From Limanda limanda (taxonomy: Eukaryota; Chordata; Actinopteri; Pleuronectiformes; Pleuronectidae): a stretch of DNA of 64,000 nt. The position numbers and the translations under genes were made by a program. The DNA lies in assembly GCF_963576545.1 (NCBI RefSeq), contig NC_083638.1, forward strand, positions 31,527,400 to 31,591,399. Reading direction: 5' to 3'. The notes under the pieces are model-generated. The model worked only from the letters and a program-made list of their open reading frames with translations, did no database searches and was not told the DNA's origin. Positions 24,963 through 39,100 of this stretch are shown here, piece by piece. How positions within the stretch are numbered: the stretch's first letter is position 1; every line of letters begins with the position of its first letter.

Positions 24963-27900
24963 CAGCTGTAAACGGGGAGATCAGCCTTTTTTGGAAGCAT
25001 TGATTAAGATTTCTGACTTTTTCATCACATGTCAGCCCAAGTGTCAGAAAAGCGCTGGAAACAGGGAGATATGCCTTGTTTGGAAGAAATGGTTAAATTC
25101 TTGAATTTTTCATCACACATCATCCCAAATGTCACTAAACAGCTGGAAACGGGGAGATAAGCCTTTTTTGGAAGCATTGATTAAGATTTCTGACTTTTTC
25201 ATCACATGTCAGCCCAAGTGTCAGAAAAGCGCTGGAAACAGGGAGATAAGCCTTTTTTGGAAGAAATGGTTAAATTCTTGAATTTTTCATCACACATCAT
25301 CCCAAATGTCACTAAACAGCTGAAAACGGGGAGATAAGCCTTTTTTGGAAGCATTGATTAAGATTTCTGACTTTTTCATCACATGTCAGCCCAAGTGTCA
25401 GAAAAGCGCTGGAAACAGGGAGATATGCCATTTTTGGAAGAAATGGTTAAATTCTTGAATTTTTCATCACACATCATCCCAAATGGCACTAAACAGCTGG
25501 AAACGGGGAGATAAGCCTTTTTTGGAAGCATTGATTAAGATTTCTGACTTTTTCATCACATGTCAGCCCAAGTGTCAAAAAAGCGCTGGAAACTGGGAGA
25601 TATGCCTTTTTTGGAAGAAATGGTTAAATTCTTGAATTTTTAATCACAGATCATCCCAAATGTCACTAAACAGCTGGAAACGGGGAGATAAGCCTTTTTT
25701 GGAAGCAATGGTTAACATTTTGACTTTTTCATCACATGTCAGCCCAAGTGTCAGAAAAGCGCTGGATACAGGGAGATAAGCCTTTTTTGGAAGAAATGGT
25801 TAAATTCTTGAATTTTTCATCACACATCATCCCAAATGTCACTAAACAGCTGGAAACGGGGAGATAAGCTATTTTTGGAAGCATTGATTAAGATTTCTGA
25901 CTTTTTCATCACATGTCAGCCCAAGTGTCAGAAAAGCGCTGGAAACAGGGAGATATGCCTTTTTTGGAAGAAATGGTTAAATTCTTGAATTTTTAATCAC
26001 AGATCATCCCAAATGTCACTAAACAGCTGGAAACGGGGAGATAAGCCTTTTTTGGAAGCATTGATTAAGATTTCTGACTTTTTCATCACATGTCAGCCCA
26101 AGTGTCAGAAAAGCGCTCGAAACAGGGAGATATGCCTTGTTTGGAAGAAATGGTTAAATTCTTGAATTTTTCATCACACATCATCCCAAATGTCACTAAA
26201 CAGCTGGAAACGGGGAGATAAGCCTTTTTTGGAAGCATTGATTAAGATTTCTGACTTTTTCATCACATGTCAGCCCAAGTGTCAAAAAAGCGCTGGAAAC
26301 AGGGAGATATGCCTTTTTTGGAAGAAATGGTTAAATTCTTGAATTTTTAATCACAGATCATCCCAAATGTCACTAAACAGCTGGAAACGGGGAGATAAGC
26401 CTTTTTTGGAAGCATTGGTTAAGATTTTGACTTTTTCATCACATATCAGCTCCAGTGTCAGAAAAGCGCTGGAAACAGGGAGATATGCCTTTTTTTGGAA
26501 GAAATGGTTAAATTCTTGAATTTTTCATCACACATCATCCCAAATGTCACTAAACAGCTGGAAACGGGGAGATCAGCCTTTTTTGGAAGCATTGATTAAG
26601 ATTTCTGACTTTTTCATCACATGTCAGCCCAAGTGTCAGAAAAGCGCTGGAAACAGGGAGATATGCCTTGTTTGGAAGAAATGGTTAAATTCTTGAATTT
26701 TTCATCACACATCATCCCAAATGTCACTAAACAGCTGGAAACGGGGAGATAAGCCTTTTTTGGAAGCATTGATTAAGATTTCTGACTTTTTCATCACATG
26801 TCAGCCCAAGTGTCAGACAAGCGCTGGAAACAGGGAGATAAGCCTTTTTTGGAAGAAATGGTTAAATTCTTGAATTTTTCATCACACATCATCCCAAATG
26901 TCACTAAACAGCTGGAAACGGGGAGATAAGCCTTTTTTGGAAGCATTGATTAAGATTTCTGACTTTTTCATCACATGTCAGCCCAAGTGTCAAAAAAGCG
27001 CTGGAAACAGGGAGATATGCCTTTTTTGGAAGAAATGGTTAAATTCTTGAATTTTTCATCACACATCATCCCAAATGTCACTAAACAGCTGGAAACGGGG
27101 AAGTAAGCCTTTTTTGGAAGCAATGGTTAACATTTTGACTTTTTCATCACATATCAGCTCAAGTTTCAGAAAAGCGCTGGAAACAGGGAGATATGCCTTT
27201 TTTGGAAGAAATGGTTAAATTCTTGAATTTTTAATCACAGATCATCCCAAATGTCACTAAACAGCTGGAAACGGAGAGAAAAGCCTTTTTTGGAAGCAAT
27301 GGTTAACATTTTGACTTTTTCATCACATATCACCTCCAGTGTCAGAAAAGCGCTGGAAACAGGGAGATATGCCTTTTTTTGGAAGAAATGGTTAAATTCT
27401 TGAATTTTTCATCACACATCATCCCAAATGTCAATAAACAGCTGGAAACGGGGAGATAAGCCTTTTTTGGAAGCAATGGTTAACATTTTGACTTTTTCAT
27501 CACATATCAGCTCAAGTTTCAGAAAAGCGCTGGAAACAGGGAGATATGCCTTTTTTTGGAAGAAATGGTTAAATTCTTGAATTTTTCATCACACATCATC
27601 CCAAATGTCACTAAACAGCTGGAAACGGGGAGATAAGCCTTTTTTGGAAGCATTGATTAAGATTTTGACTTTTTCATCACATATCAGCTCCAGTGTCAGA
27701 AAAGCGCTGGAAACAGGGAGATATGCCTTTTTTTGGAAGAAATGGTTAAATTCTTGAATTTTTCATCACACATCATCCCAAATGTCACTAAACAGCTGGA
27801 AACGGGGAGATAAGCCTTTTTTGGAAGCATTGATTAAGATTTCTGACTTTTTCATCACATGTCAGCCCAAGTGTCAAAAAAGCGCTGGAAACAGGGAGAT

Positions 27901-30888
27901 ATGCCTTTTTTGGAAGAAATGGTTAAATTCTTGAATTTTTAATCACAGATCATCCCAAATGTCACTAAACAGCTGGAAACGGGGAGATACGCCTTTTTTG
28001 GAAGCAATGGTTAACATTTTGACTTTTTCATCACATATCAGCTCCAGTGTCAGAAAAGCGCTGGAAACAGGGAGATATGCCTTTTTTTGGAAGAAACGGT
28101 TAAATTCTTGAATTTTTCATCACACATCATCCCAAATGTCACTAAACAGCTGGAAACGGGGAGATATGCCTTTTTTGGAAGAAATGGTTAAATTCTTAAA
28201 TTTTTAATCACAGATCATCCCAAATGTCACTAAACAGCTGGAAACGGGAGATAAGCCTTTTTTGGAAGCAATGGTTAACATTTTGACTTTTTCATCACAT
28301 ATCAGCTCCAGTCTCAAAAAAGCGCTGGAAACAGGGAGATATGCCTTTTTTGGAAGAAATGGTTAAATTCTTGAATTTTTAATCACAGATCATCCCAAAT
28401 GTCACTAAACAGCTGGAAACGGGGAGATAAGCCTTTTTTGGAAGCAATGGTTAACATTTTGACTTTTTCATCACATATCAGCTCCAGTGTCAGAAAAGCG
28501 CTGGAAACAGGGAGATATGCCTTTTTTTGGAAGAAATGGTTAAATTCTTGAATTTTTCATCACACATCATCCCAAATGGCACTAAACAGCTGGAAACGGG
28601 GAGATAAGCCTTTTTTGGAAGCATTGATTAAGATTTCTGACTTTTTCATCACATGTCAGCCCAAGTGTCAAAAAAGCGCTGGAAACAGGGAGATATGCCT
28701 TTTTTGGAAGAAATGGTTAAATTCTTGAATTTTTCATCACACATCATCCCAAATGTCACTAAACAGCTGGAAACGGGGAAATAAGCCTTTTTTGGAAGCA
28801 ATGGTTAACATTTTGACTTTTTCATCACATATCAGCTCAAGTGTCAGAAAAGCGCTGGAAACAGGGAGATATGCCTTTTTTGGAAGAAATGGTTAAATTC
28901 TTGAATTTTTCATCACACATCATCCCAAATGGCACTAAACAGCTGGAAACGGGGAGATAAGCCATTTTTGGAAGCATTGATTAAGATTTCTGACTTTTTC
29001 ATCACATGTCAGCCCAAGTGTCAAAAAAGCGCTGGAAACAGGGAGATATGCCTTTTTTGGAAGAAATGGTTAAATTCTTGAATTTTTCATCACACATCAT
29101 CCCAAATGTCACTAAACAGCTGGAAACGGGGAGATCAGCCTTTTTTGGAAGCATTGATTAAGATTTCTGACTTTTTCATCACATGTCAGCCCAAGTGTCA
29201 GAAAAGCGCTGGAAACAGGGAGATATGCCTTGTTTGGAAGAAATGGTTAAATTCTTGAATTTTTCATCACACATCATCCCAAATGTCACTAAACAGCTGG
29301 AAACGGGGAGATAAGCCTTTTTTGGAAGCATTGATTAAGATTTCTGACTTTTTCATCACATGTCAGCCCAAGTGTCAAAAAAGCGCTGGAAACAGGGAGA
29401 TATGCCTTTTTTGGAAGAAATGGTTAAATTCTTGAATTTTTAATCACAGATCATCCCAAATGTCACTAAACAGCTGGAAACGGGGAGATACGCCTTTTTT
29501 GGAAGCAATGGTTAACATTTTGACTTTTTCATCACATATCAGCTCCAGTGTCAGAAAAGCGCTGGAAACAGGGAGATATGCCTTTTTTTGGAAGAAATGG
29601 TTAAATTCTTGAATTTTTCATCACACATCATCCCAAATGTCACTAAACAGCTGGAAACGGGGAGATAAGCCTTTTTTGGAAGCATTGATTAAGATTTCTG
29701 ACTTTTTCATCACATGTCAGCCCAAGTGTCAGAAAAGCGCTGGAAACAGGGAGATATGCCTTTTTTGGAAGAAATGGTTAAATTCTTGAATTTTTCATCA
29801 CACATCATCCCAAATGGCACTAAACAGCAGGAAACGGGGAAATAAGCCTTTTTTGGAAGCATTGATTAAGATTTCTGACTTTTTCATCACATGTCAGCCC
29901 AAGTGTCAGAAAAGCACTGGAAACAGGGAGATATGCCTTTTTTTGGAAGAAATGGTTAAATTCTTGAATTTTTCATCACACATCATCCCAAATGTCACTA
30001 AACAGCTGGAAACGGGGAGATAAGCCTTTTTTGGAAGCATTGATTAAGATTTCTGACTTTTTCATCACATGTCAGCCCAAGTGTCAGAAAAGCGCTGGAA
30101 ACAGGGAGATATGCCTTTTTTGGAAGAAATGGTTAAATTCTTGAATTTTTCATCACACATCATCCCAAATGGCACTAAACAGCTGGAAACGGGGAGATAA
30201 GCCTTTTTTGGAAGCATTGATTAAGATTTCTGACTTTTTCATCACATGTCAGCCCAAGTGTCAAAAAAGCGCTGGAAACAGGGAGATATGCCTTTTTTGG
30301 AAGAAATGGTTAAATTCTTGAATTTTTCATCACACATCATCCCAAATGTCACTAAACAGCTGGAAACGGGGAGATAAGCCTTTTTTGGAAGCATTGATTA
30401 AGATTTCTGACTTTTTCATCACATGTCAGCCCAAGTGTCAGAAAAGCGCTGGAAACAGGGAGATATGCCTTTTTTTGGAAGAAATGGTTAAATTCTTGAA
30501 TTTTTCATCACACATCATCCCAAATGTCACTAAACAGCTGGAAACGGGGAGATAAGCCTTTTTTGGAAGCATTGATTAAGATTTCTGACTTTTTCATCAC
30601 ATGTCAGCCCAAGTGTCAGAAAAGCACTGGAAACAGGGAGATATGCCTTTTTTGGAAGAAATGGTTAAATTCTTGAATTTTTCATCACACATCATCCCAA
30701 ATGGCACTAAACAGCTGGAAACGGGGAGATAAGCCTTTTTTGGAAGCATTGATTAAGATTTCTGACTTTTTCATCACATGTCAGCCCAAGTGTCAGAAAA
30801 GCGCTGGAAACAGGGAGATAAGCCTTTTTTGGAAGAAATGGTTAAATTCTTGAATTTTTCATCACACATCATCCCAAATGTCACTAAA
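24963..30888 (+). repeat. About 5.93-kb segmental block, copy 2
   Basis: This is the second copy of the block. The offset to copy 1 is 6,102 at the start, falls to 5,573 after about 26,040 (a three-dimer segment with the TTACC and AAAAAATGG markers is missing), and rises to 5,926 after about 29,450 (two extra dimers carrying GATCAGCC and CCTTGTTTGG at about 29,130-29,240). Other differences are AAACGGGAG near 28,246 (one G fewer) and GCCATTTTTGG at 28,961. The total is close to 67 monomers, an odd number, because the block contains the hybrid unit at 28,149. Confidence 0.87.
28149..28236 (+). repeat. Hybrid monomer, copy of the 22,576 joint
   Basis: This is an 88-bp B-start/A-body unit with TTCTTAAATT, equivalent to the one at 22,576 (offset 5,573). 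It is followed by a B unit with GGGAGATAAG (one G missing) that the older copy lacks. Its presence makes the monomer count of the 24,963-30,888 block odd. Confidence 0.85.
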
Positions 30889-33800
30889 CAGCTGTAAACG
30901 GGGAGATCAGCCTTTTTTGGAAGCATTGATTAAGATTTCTGACTTTTTCATCACATGTCAGCCCAAGTGTCAGAAAAGCGCTGGAAACAGGGAGATATGC
31001 CTTGTTTGGAAGAAATGGTTAAATTCTTGAATTTTTCATCACACATCATCCCAAATGTCACTAAACAGCTGGAAACGGGGAGATAAGCCTTTTTTGGAAG
31101 CATTGATTAAGATTTCTGACTTTTTCATCACATGTCAGCCCAAGTGTCAGAAAAGCGCTGGAAACAGGGAGATAAGCCTTTTTTGGAAGAAATGGTTAAA
31201 TTCTTGAATTTTTCATCACACATCATCCCAAATGTCACTAAACAGCTGAAAACGGGGAGATAAGCCTTTTTTGGAAGCATTGATTAAGATTTCTGACTTT
31301 TTCATCACATGTCAGCCCAAGTGTCAGAAAAGCGCTGGAAACAGGGAGATATGCCATTTTTGGAAGAAATGGTTAAATTCTTGAATTTTTCATCACACAT
31401 CATCCCAAATGGCACTAAACAGCTGGAAACGGGGAGATAAGCCTTTTTTGGAAGCATTGATTAAGATTTCTGACTTTTTCATCACATGTCAGCCCAAGTG
31501 TCAAAAAAGCGCTGGAAACTGGGAGATATGCCTTTTTTGGAAGAAATGGTTAAATTCTTGAATTTTTAATCACAGATCATCCCAAATGTCACTAAACAGC
31601 TGGAAACGGGGAGATAAGCCTTTTTTGGAAGCAATGGTTAACATTTTGACTTTTTCATCACATGTCAGCCCAAGTGTCAGAAAAGCGCTGGATACAGGGA
31701 GATAAGCCTTTTTTGGAAGAAATGGTTAAATTCTTGAATTTTTCATCACACATCATCCCAAATGTCACTAAACAGCTGGAAACGGGGAGATAAGCTATTT
31801 TTGGAAGCATTGATTAAGATTTCTGACTTTTTCATCACATGTCAGCCCAAGTGTCAGAAAAGCGCTGGAAACAGGGAGATATGCCTTTTTTGGAAGAAAT
31901 GGTTAAATTCTTGAATTTTTAATCACAGATCATCCCAAATGTCACTAAACAGCTGGAAACGGGGAGATAAGCCTTTTTTGGAAGCAATGGTTACCATTTT
32001 GACTTTTTCATCACATATCAGCTCCAGTGTCAGAAAAGCGCTGGAAACAGGGAGATATGCCTTTTTTTGGAAAAAATGGTTAAATTCTTGAATTTTTCAT
32101 CACACATTATCCCAAATGTCACTAAACAGCTGGAAACGGGGAGATAAGCCTTTTTTGGAAGCATTGATTAAGATTTCTGACTTTTTCATCACATGTCAGC
32201 CCAAGTGTCAGAAAAGTGCTGGAAACAGGGAGATAAGCCTTTTTTGGAAGAAATGGTTAAATTCTTGAATTTTTCATCACACATCATCCCAAATGTCACT
32301 AAACAGCTGGAAACGGGGAGATCAGCCTTTTTTGGAAGCATTGATTAAGATTTCTGACTTTTTCATCACATGTCAGCCCGAGTGTCAGAAAAGCGCTGGA
32401 AACAGGGAGATATGCCTTGTTTGGAAGAAATGGTTAAATTCTTGAATTTTTCATCACACATCATCCCAAATGTCACTAAACAGCTGGAAACGGGGAGATA
32501 AGCCTTTTTTGGAAGCATTGATTAAGATTTCTGACTTTTTAATCACATGTCAGCCCAAGTGTCAAAAAAGTGCTGGAAACAGGGAGATATGCCTTTTTTG
32601 GAAGAAATGGTTAAATTCTTGAAATTTTCATCACACATCATCCCAAATGTCACTAAACAGCTGGAAACGGGGAGATAAGCCTTTTTTGGAAGCATTGATT
32701 AAGATTTCTGACTTTTTCATCACATGTCAGCCCAAGTGTCAGAAAAGCGCTCGAAACAGGGAGATATGCCTTGTTTGGAAGAAATGGTTAAATTCTTGAA
32801 TTTTTCATCACACATCATCCCAAATGTCACTAAACAGCTGGAAACGGGGAGATAAGCCTTTTTTGGAAGCATTGATTAAGATTTCTGACTTTTTCATCAC
32901 ATGTCAGCCCAAGTGTCAAAAAAGCGCTGGAAACAGGGAGATATGCCTTTTTTGGAAGAAATGGTTAAATTCTTGAATTTTTAATCACAGATCATCCCAA
33001 ATGTCACTAAACAGCTGGAAACAGGGAGATAAGCCTTTTTTGGAAGCATTGATTAAGATTTCTGACTTTTTCATCACATGTCAGCCCAAGTGTCAGACAA
33101 GCGCTGGAAACAGGGAGATAAGCCTTTTTTGGAAGAAATGGTTAAATTCTTGAATTTTTCATCACACATCATCCCAAATGTCACTAAACAGCTGGAAACG
33201 GGGAGATAAGTCTTTTTTGGAAGCATTGATTAAGATTTCTGACTTTTTCATCACATGTCAGCCCAAGTGTCAAAAAAGCGCTGGAAACAGGGAGATATGC
33301 CTTTTTTGGAAGAAATGGTTAAATTCTTGAATTTTTAATCACACATCATCCCAAATGTCACTAAACAGCTGGAAACGGGGAAATAAGCCTTTTTTGGAAG
33401 CAATGGTTAACATTTTGACTTTTTCATCACATATCAGCTCAAGTTTCAGAAAAGCGCTGGAAACAGGGAGATATGCCTTTTTTGGAAGAAATGGTTAAAT
33501 TCTTGAATTTTTAATCACAGATCATCCCAAATGTCACTAAACAGCTGGAAACGGAGAGAAAAGCCTTTTTTGGAAGCAATGGTTAACATTTTGACTTTTT
33601 CATCACATATCACCTCCAGTGTCAGAAAAGCGCTGGAAACAGGGAGATATGCCTTTTTTTGGAAGAAATGGTTAAATTCTTGAATTTTTCATCACACATC
33701 ATCCCAAATGTCACTAAACAGCTGGAAACGGGGAGATAAGCCTTTTTTGGAAGCAATGGTTAACATTTTGACTTTTTCATCACATATCACCTCCAGTGTC

Positions 33801-36100
33801 AGAAAAGCGCTGGAAACAGGGAGATATGCCTTTTTTTGGAAGAAATGGTTAAATTCTTGAATTTTTCATCACACATCATCCCAAATGTCAATAAACAGCT
33901 GGAAACGGGGAGATAAGCCTTTTTTGGAAGCATTGATTAAGATTTCTGACTTTTTCATCACATGTCAGCCCAAGTGTCAGAAAAGCGCTGGAAACAGGGA
34001 GATATGCCTTGTTTGGAAGAAATGGTTAAATTCTTGAATTTTTCATCACACATCATCCCAAATGTCACTAAACAGCTGGAAACGGGGAGATAAGCCTTTT
34101 TTGGAAGCATTGATTAAGATTTCTGACTTTTTCATCACATGTCAGCCCAAGTGTCAAAAAAGTGCTGGAAACAGGGAGATATGCCTTTTTTGGAAGAAAT
34201 GGTTAAATTCTTGAAATTTTCATCACACATCATCCCAAATGTCACTAAACAGCTGGAAACGGGGAGATAAGCCTTTTTTGGAAGCATTGATTAAGATTTC
34301 TGACTTTTTCATCACATGTCAGCCCAAGTGTCAGAAAAGCGCTCGAAACAGGGAGATATGCCTTGTTTGGAAGAAATGGTTAAATTCTTGAATTTTTCAT
34401 CACACATCATCCCAAATGTCACTAAACAGCTGGAAACGGGGAGATAAGCCTTTTTTGGAAGCATTGGTTAAGATTTCTGACTTTTTCATCACATATCAGC
34501 TCCAGTGTCAGAAAAGCGCTGGAAACAGGGAGATATGCCTTTTTTTGGAAGAAATGGTTAAATTCTTGAATTTTTCATCACACATCATCCCAAATGTCAC
34601 TAAACAGCTGGAAACGGGGAGATCAGCCTTTTTTGGAAGCATTGATTAAGATTTCTGACTTTTTCATCACATGTCAGCCCAAGTGTCAGAAAAGCGCTGG
34701 AAACAGGGAGATATGCCTTGTTTGGAAGAAATGGTTAAATTCTTGAATTTTTCATCACACATCATCCCAAATGTCACTAAACAGCTGGAAACGGGGAGAT
34801 AAGCCTTTCTTGGAAGCATTGATTAAGATTTCTGACTTTTTCATCACATGTCAGCCCAAGTGTCAGACAAGCGCTGGAAACAGGGAGATAAGCCTTTTTT
34901 GGAAGAAATGGTTAAATTCTTGAATTTTTCATCACACATCATCCCAAATGTCACTAAACAGCTGGAAACGGGGAGATAAGCCTTTTTTGGAAGCATTGAT
35001 TAAGATTTCTGACTTTTTCATCACATGTCAGCCCAAGTGTCAAAAAAGCGCTGGAAACAGGGAGATATGCCTTTTTTGGAAGAAATGGTTAAATTCTTGA
35101 ATTTTTCATCACACATCATCCCAAATGTCACTAAACAGCTGGAAACGGGGAAATAAGCCTTTTTTGGAAGCAATGGTTAACATTTTGACTTTTTCATCAC
35201 ATATCAGCTCAAGTTTCAGAAAAGCGCTGGAAACAGGGAGATATGCCTTTTTTGGAAGAAATGGTTAAATTCTTGAATTTTTAATCACAGATCATCCCAA
35301 ATGTCACTAAACAGCTGGAAACGGAGAGAAAAGCCTTTTTTGGAAGCAATGGTTAACATTTTGACTTTTTCATCACATATCACCTCCAGTGTCAGAAAAG
35401 CGCTGGAAACAGGGAGATATGCCTTTTTTTGGAAGAAATGGTTAAATTCTTGAATTTTTCATCACACATCATCCCAAATGTCAATAAACAGCTGGAAACG
35501 GGGAGATAAGCCTTTTTTGGAAGCAATGGTTAACATTTTGACTTTTTCATCACATATCAGCTCAAGTGTCAGAAAAGCGCTGGAAACAGGGAGATATGCC
35601 TTTTTTTGGAAGAAATGGTTAAATTCTTGAATTTTTCATCACACATCATCCCAAATGTCACTAAACAGCTGGAAACGGGGAGATAAGCCTTTTTTGGAAG
35701 CATTGATTAAGATTTTGACTTTTTCATCACATATCAGCTCCAGTGTCAGAAAAGCGCTGGAAACAGGGAGATATGCCTTTTTTTGGAAGAAATGGTTAAA
35801 TTCTTGAATTTTTCATCACACATCATCCCAAATGTCACTAAACAGCTGGAAACGGGGAGATAAGCCTTTTTTGGAAGCATTGATTAAGATTTCTGACTTT
35901 TTCATCACATATCAGCTCCAGTGTCAGAAAAGCGCTGGAAACAGGGAGATATGCCTTTTTTTGGAAGAAACGGTTAAATTCTTGAATTTTTCATCACACA
36001 TAATCCCAAATGTCACTAAACAGCTGGAAACGGGGAGATAAGCCTTTTTTGGAAGCATTGGTTAAGATTTTGACTTTTTCATCACATATCAGCTCCAGTG
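30889..36100 (+). repeat. Segmental block, copy 3, partial and rearranged
   Basis: From 30,889 to about 32,200 the copy-2 order is kept at an offset of 5,926 (ATGCCATTTTTGG 31,351; AAGCTATTTTTGG about 31,791). It also holds TTACC (31,991) and AAAAAATGG (32,071), as in copy 1. Afterwards it is internally duplicated. GCGCTCGAAAC occurs at 32,748 and 34,340 (offset 1,592), and CGGAGAGAAAAG at 33,552 and 35,322 (offset 1,770). CCTTTCTTGG near 34,806 is a private variant here, seen again only near 45,681 and 51,512. The rest is ordinary A/B units. Confidence 0.8.
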
Positions 36101-39100
36101 TCAGAAAAGCGCTGGAAACAGGGAGATATGCCTTTTTTTGGAAGAAATGGTTAAATTCTTGAATTTTTCATCACACATCATCCCAAATGTCACTAAACAG
36201 CTGGAAACGGGGAGATCAGCCTTTTTTGGAAGCATTGATTAAGATTTCTGACTTTTTCATCACATGTCAGCCCAAGTGTCAGAAAAGCGCTGGAAACAGG
36301 GAGATAAGCCTTTTTTGGAAGAAATGGTTAAATTCTTGAATTTTTCATCACACATCATCCCAAATGTCACTAAACAGCTGGAAACGGGGAGATAAGCCTT
36401 TTTTGGAAGCATTGATTAAGATTTCTGACTTTTTCATCACATGTCAGCCCAAGTGTCAAAAAAGCGCTGGAAACAGGGAGATATGCCTTTTTTGGAAGAA
36501 ATGGTTAAATTCTTGAATTTTTCATCACACATCATCCCAAATGTCACTAAACAGCTGGAAACGGGGAAATAAGCCTTTTTTGGAAGCAATGGTTAACATT
36601 TTGACTTTTTCATCACATATCAGCTCAAGTGTCAGAAAAGCGCTGGAAACAGGGAGATATGCCTTTTTTGGAAGAAATGGTTAAATTCTTGAATTTTTAA
36701 TCACACATCATCCCAAATGTCACTAAACAGCTGGAAACGGGGAGAAAAGCCTTTTTTGGAAGCAATGGTTAACATTTTGACTTTTTCATCACATATCACC
36801 TCCAGTGTCAGAAAAGCGCTGGAAACAGGGAGATATGCCTTTTTTTGGAAGAAATGGTTAAATTCTTGAATTTTTCATCACACATCATCCCAAATGTCAA
36901 TAAACAGCTGGAAACGGGGAGATAAGCCTTTTTTGGAAGCAATGGTTAACATTTTGACTTTTTCATCACATATCAGCTCAAGTGTCAGAAAAGCGCTGGA
37001 AACAGGGAGATATGCCTTTTTTTGGAAGAAATGGTTAAATTCTTGAATTTTTCATCACACATCATCCCAAATGTCACTAAACAGCTGGAAACGGGGAGAT
37101 AAGCCTTTTTTGGAAGCATTGATTAAGATTTTGACTTTTTCATCACATATCAGCTCCAGTGTCAGAAAAGCGCTGGAAACAGGGAGATAAGCCTTTTTTG
37201 GAAGAAATGGTTAAATTCTTGAATTTTTCATCACACATCATCCCAAATGGCACTAAACAGCTGGAAACGGGGAGATAAGCCTTTTTTGGAAGCATTGATT
37301 AAGATTTCTGACTTTTTCATCACATGTCAGCCCAAGTGTCAAAAAAGCGCTGGAAACAGGGAGATATGCCTTTTTTGGAAGAAATGGTTAAATTCTTGAA
37401 TTTTTAATCACAGATCATCCCAAATGTCACTAAACAGCTGGAAACGGGGAGATAAGCCTTTTTTGGAAGCAATGGTTAACATTTTGACTTTTTCATCACA
37501 TATCAGCTCCAGTGTCAGAAAAGCGCTGGAAACAGGGAGATATGCCTTTTTTTGGAAGAAATGGTTAAATTCTTGAATTTTTCATCACACATCATCCCAA
37601 ATGTCACTAAACAGCTGGAAACGGGGAGATAAGCCTTTTTTGGAAGCATTGATTAAGATTTCTGACTTTTTCATCACATGTCAGCTCCAGTGTCAGAAAA
37701 GCGCTGGAAACAGGGAGATATGCCTTTTTTTGGAAGAAATGGTTAAATTCTTGAATTTTTCATCACACATCATCCCAAATGTCACTAAACAGCTGGAAAC
37801 GGGGAGATCAGCCTTTTTTGGAAGCATTGATTAAGATTTCTGACTTTTTCATCACATGTCAGCCCAAGTGTCAGAAAAGCGCTGGAAACAGGGAGATAAG
37901 CCTTTTTTGGAAGAAATGGTTAAATTCTTGAATTTTTCATCACACATCATCCCAAATGTCACTAAACAGCTGGAAACGGGGAGATAAGCCTTTTTTGGAA
38001 GCATTGATTAAGATTTCTGACTTTTTCATCACATGTCAGCCCAAGTGTCAAAAAAGCGCTGGAAACAGGGAGATATGCCTTTTTTGGAAGAAATGGTTAA
38101 ATTCTTGAATTTTTCATCACACATCATCCCAAATGTCACTAAACAGCTGGAAACGGGGAAATAAGCCTTTTTTGGAAGCAATGGTTAACATTTTGACTTT
38201 TTCATCACATATCAGCTCAAGTGTCAGAAAAGCGCTGGAAACAGGGAGATATGCCTTTTTTGGAAGAAATGGTTAAATTCTTGAATTTTTCATCACACAT
38301 CATCCCAAATGGCACTAAACAGCTGGAAACGGGGAGATAAGCCATTTTTGGAAGCATTGATTAAGATTTCTGACTTTTTCATCACATGTCAGCCCAAGTG
38401 TCAAAAAAGCGCTGGAAACAGGGAGATATGCCTTTTTTGGAAGAAATGGTTAAATTCTTGAATTTTTCATCACACATCATCCCAAATGTCACTAAACAGC
38501 TGGAAACGGGGAGATCAGCCTTTTTTGGAAGCATTGATTAAGATTTCTGACTTTTTCATCACATGTCAGCCCAAGTGTCAGAAAAGCGCTGGAAACAGGG
38601 AGATATGCCTTGTTTGGAAGAAATGGTTAAATTCTTGAATTTTTCATCACACATCATCCCAAATGTCACTAAACAGCTGGAAACGGGGAGATAAGCCTTT
38701 TTTGGAAGCATTGATTAAGATTTCTGACTTTTTCATCACATGTCAGCCCAAGTGTCAAAAAAGCGCTGGAAACAGGGAGATATGCCTTTTTTGGAAGAAA
38801 TGGTTAAATTCTTGAATTTTTCATCACACATCATCCCAAATGTCACTAAACAGCTGGAAACGGGGAGATAAGCCTTTTTTGGAAGCATTGATTAAGATTT
38901 CTGACTTTTTCATCACATGTCAGCCCAAGTGTCAGAAAAGCGCTGGAAACAGGGAGATAAGCCTTTTTTGGAAGAAATGGTTAAATTCTTGAATTTTTCA
39001 TCACACATCATCCCAAATGTCACTAAACAGCTGAAAACGGGGAGATAAGCCTTTTTTGGAAGCATTGATTAAGATTTTGACTTTTTCATCACATGTCAGC

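Noticed and set aside
28246..28250. GGGAG (one G fewer) near 28,246 as a second error-prone zone
   Set aside because: It is a single isolated indel; neighbouring units keep consensus lengths, so there is no cluster comparable to 16.3-19.3 kb.
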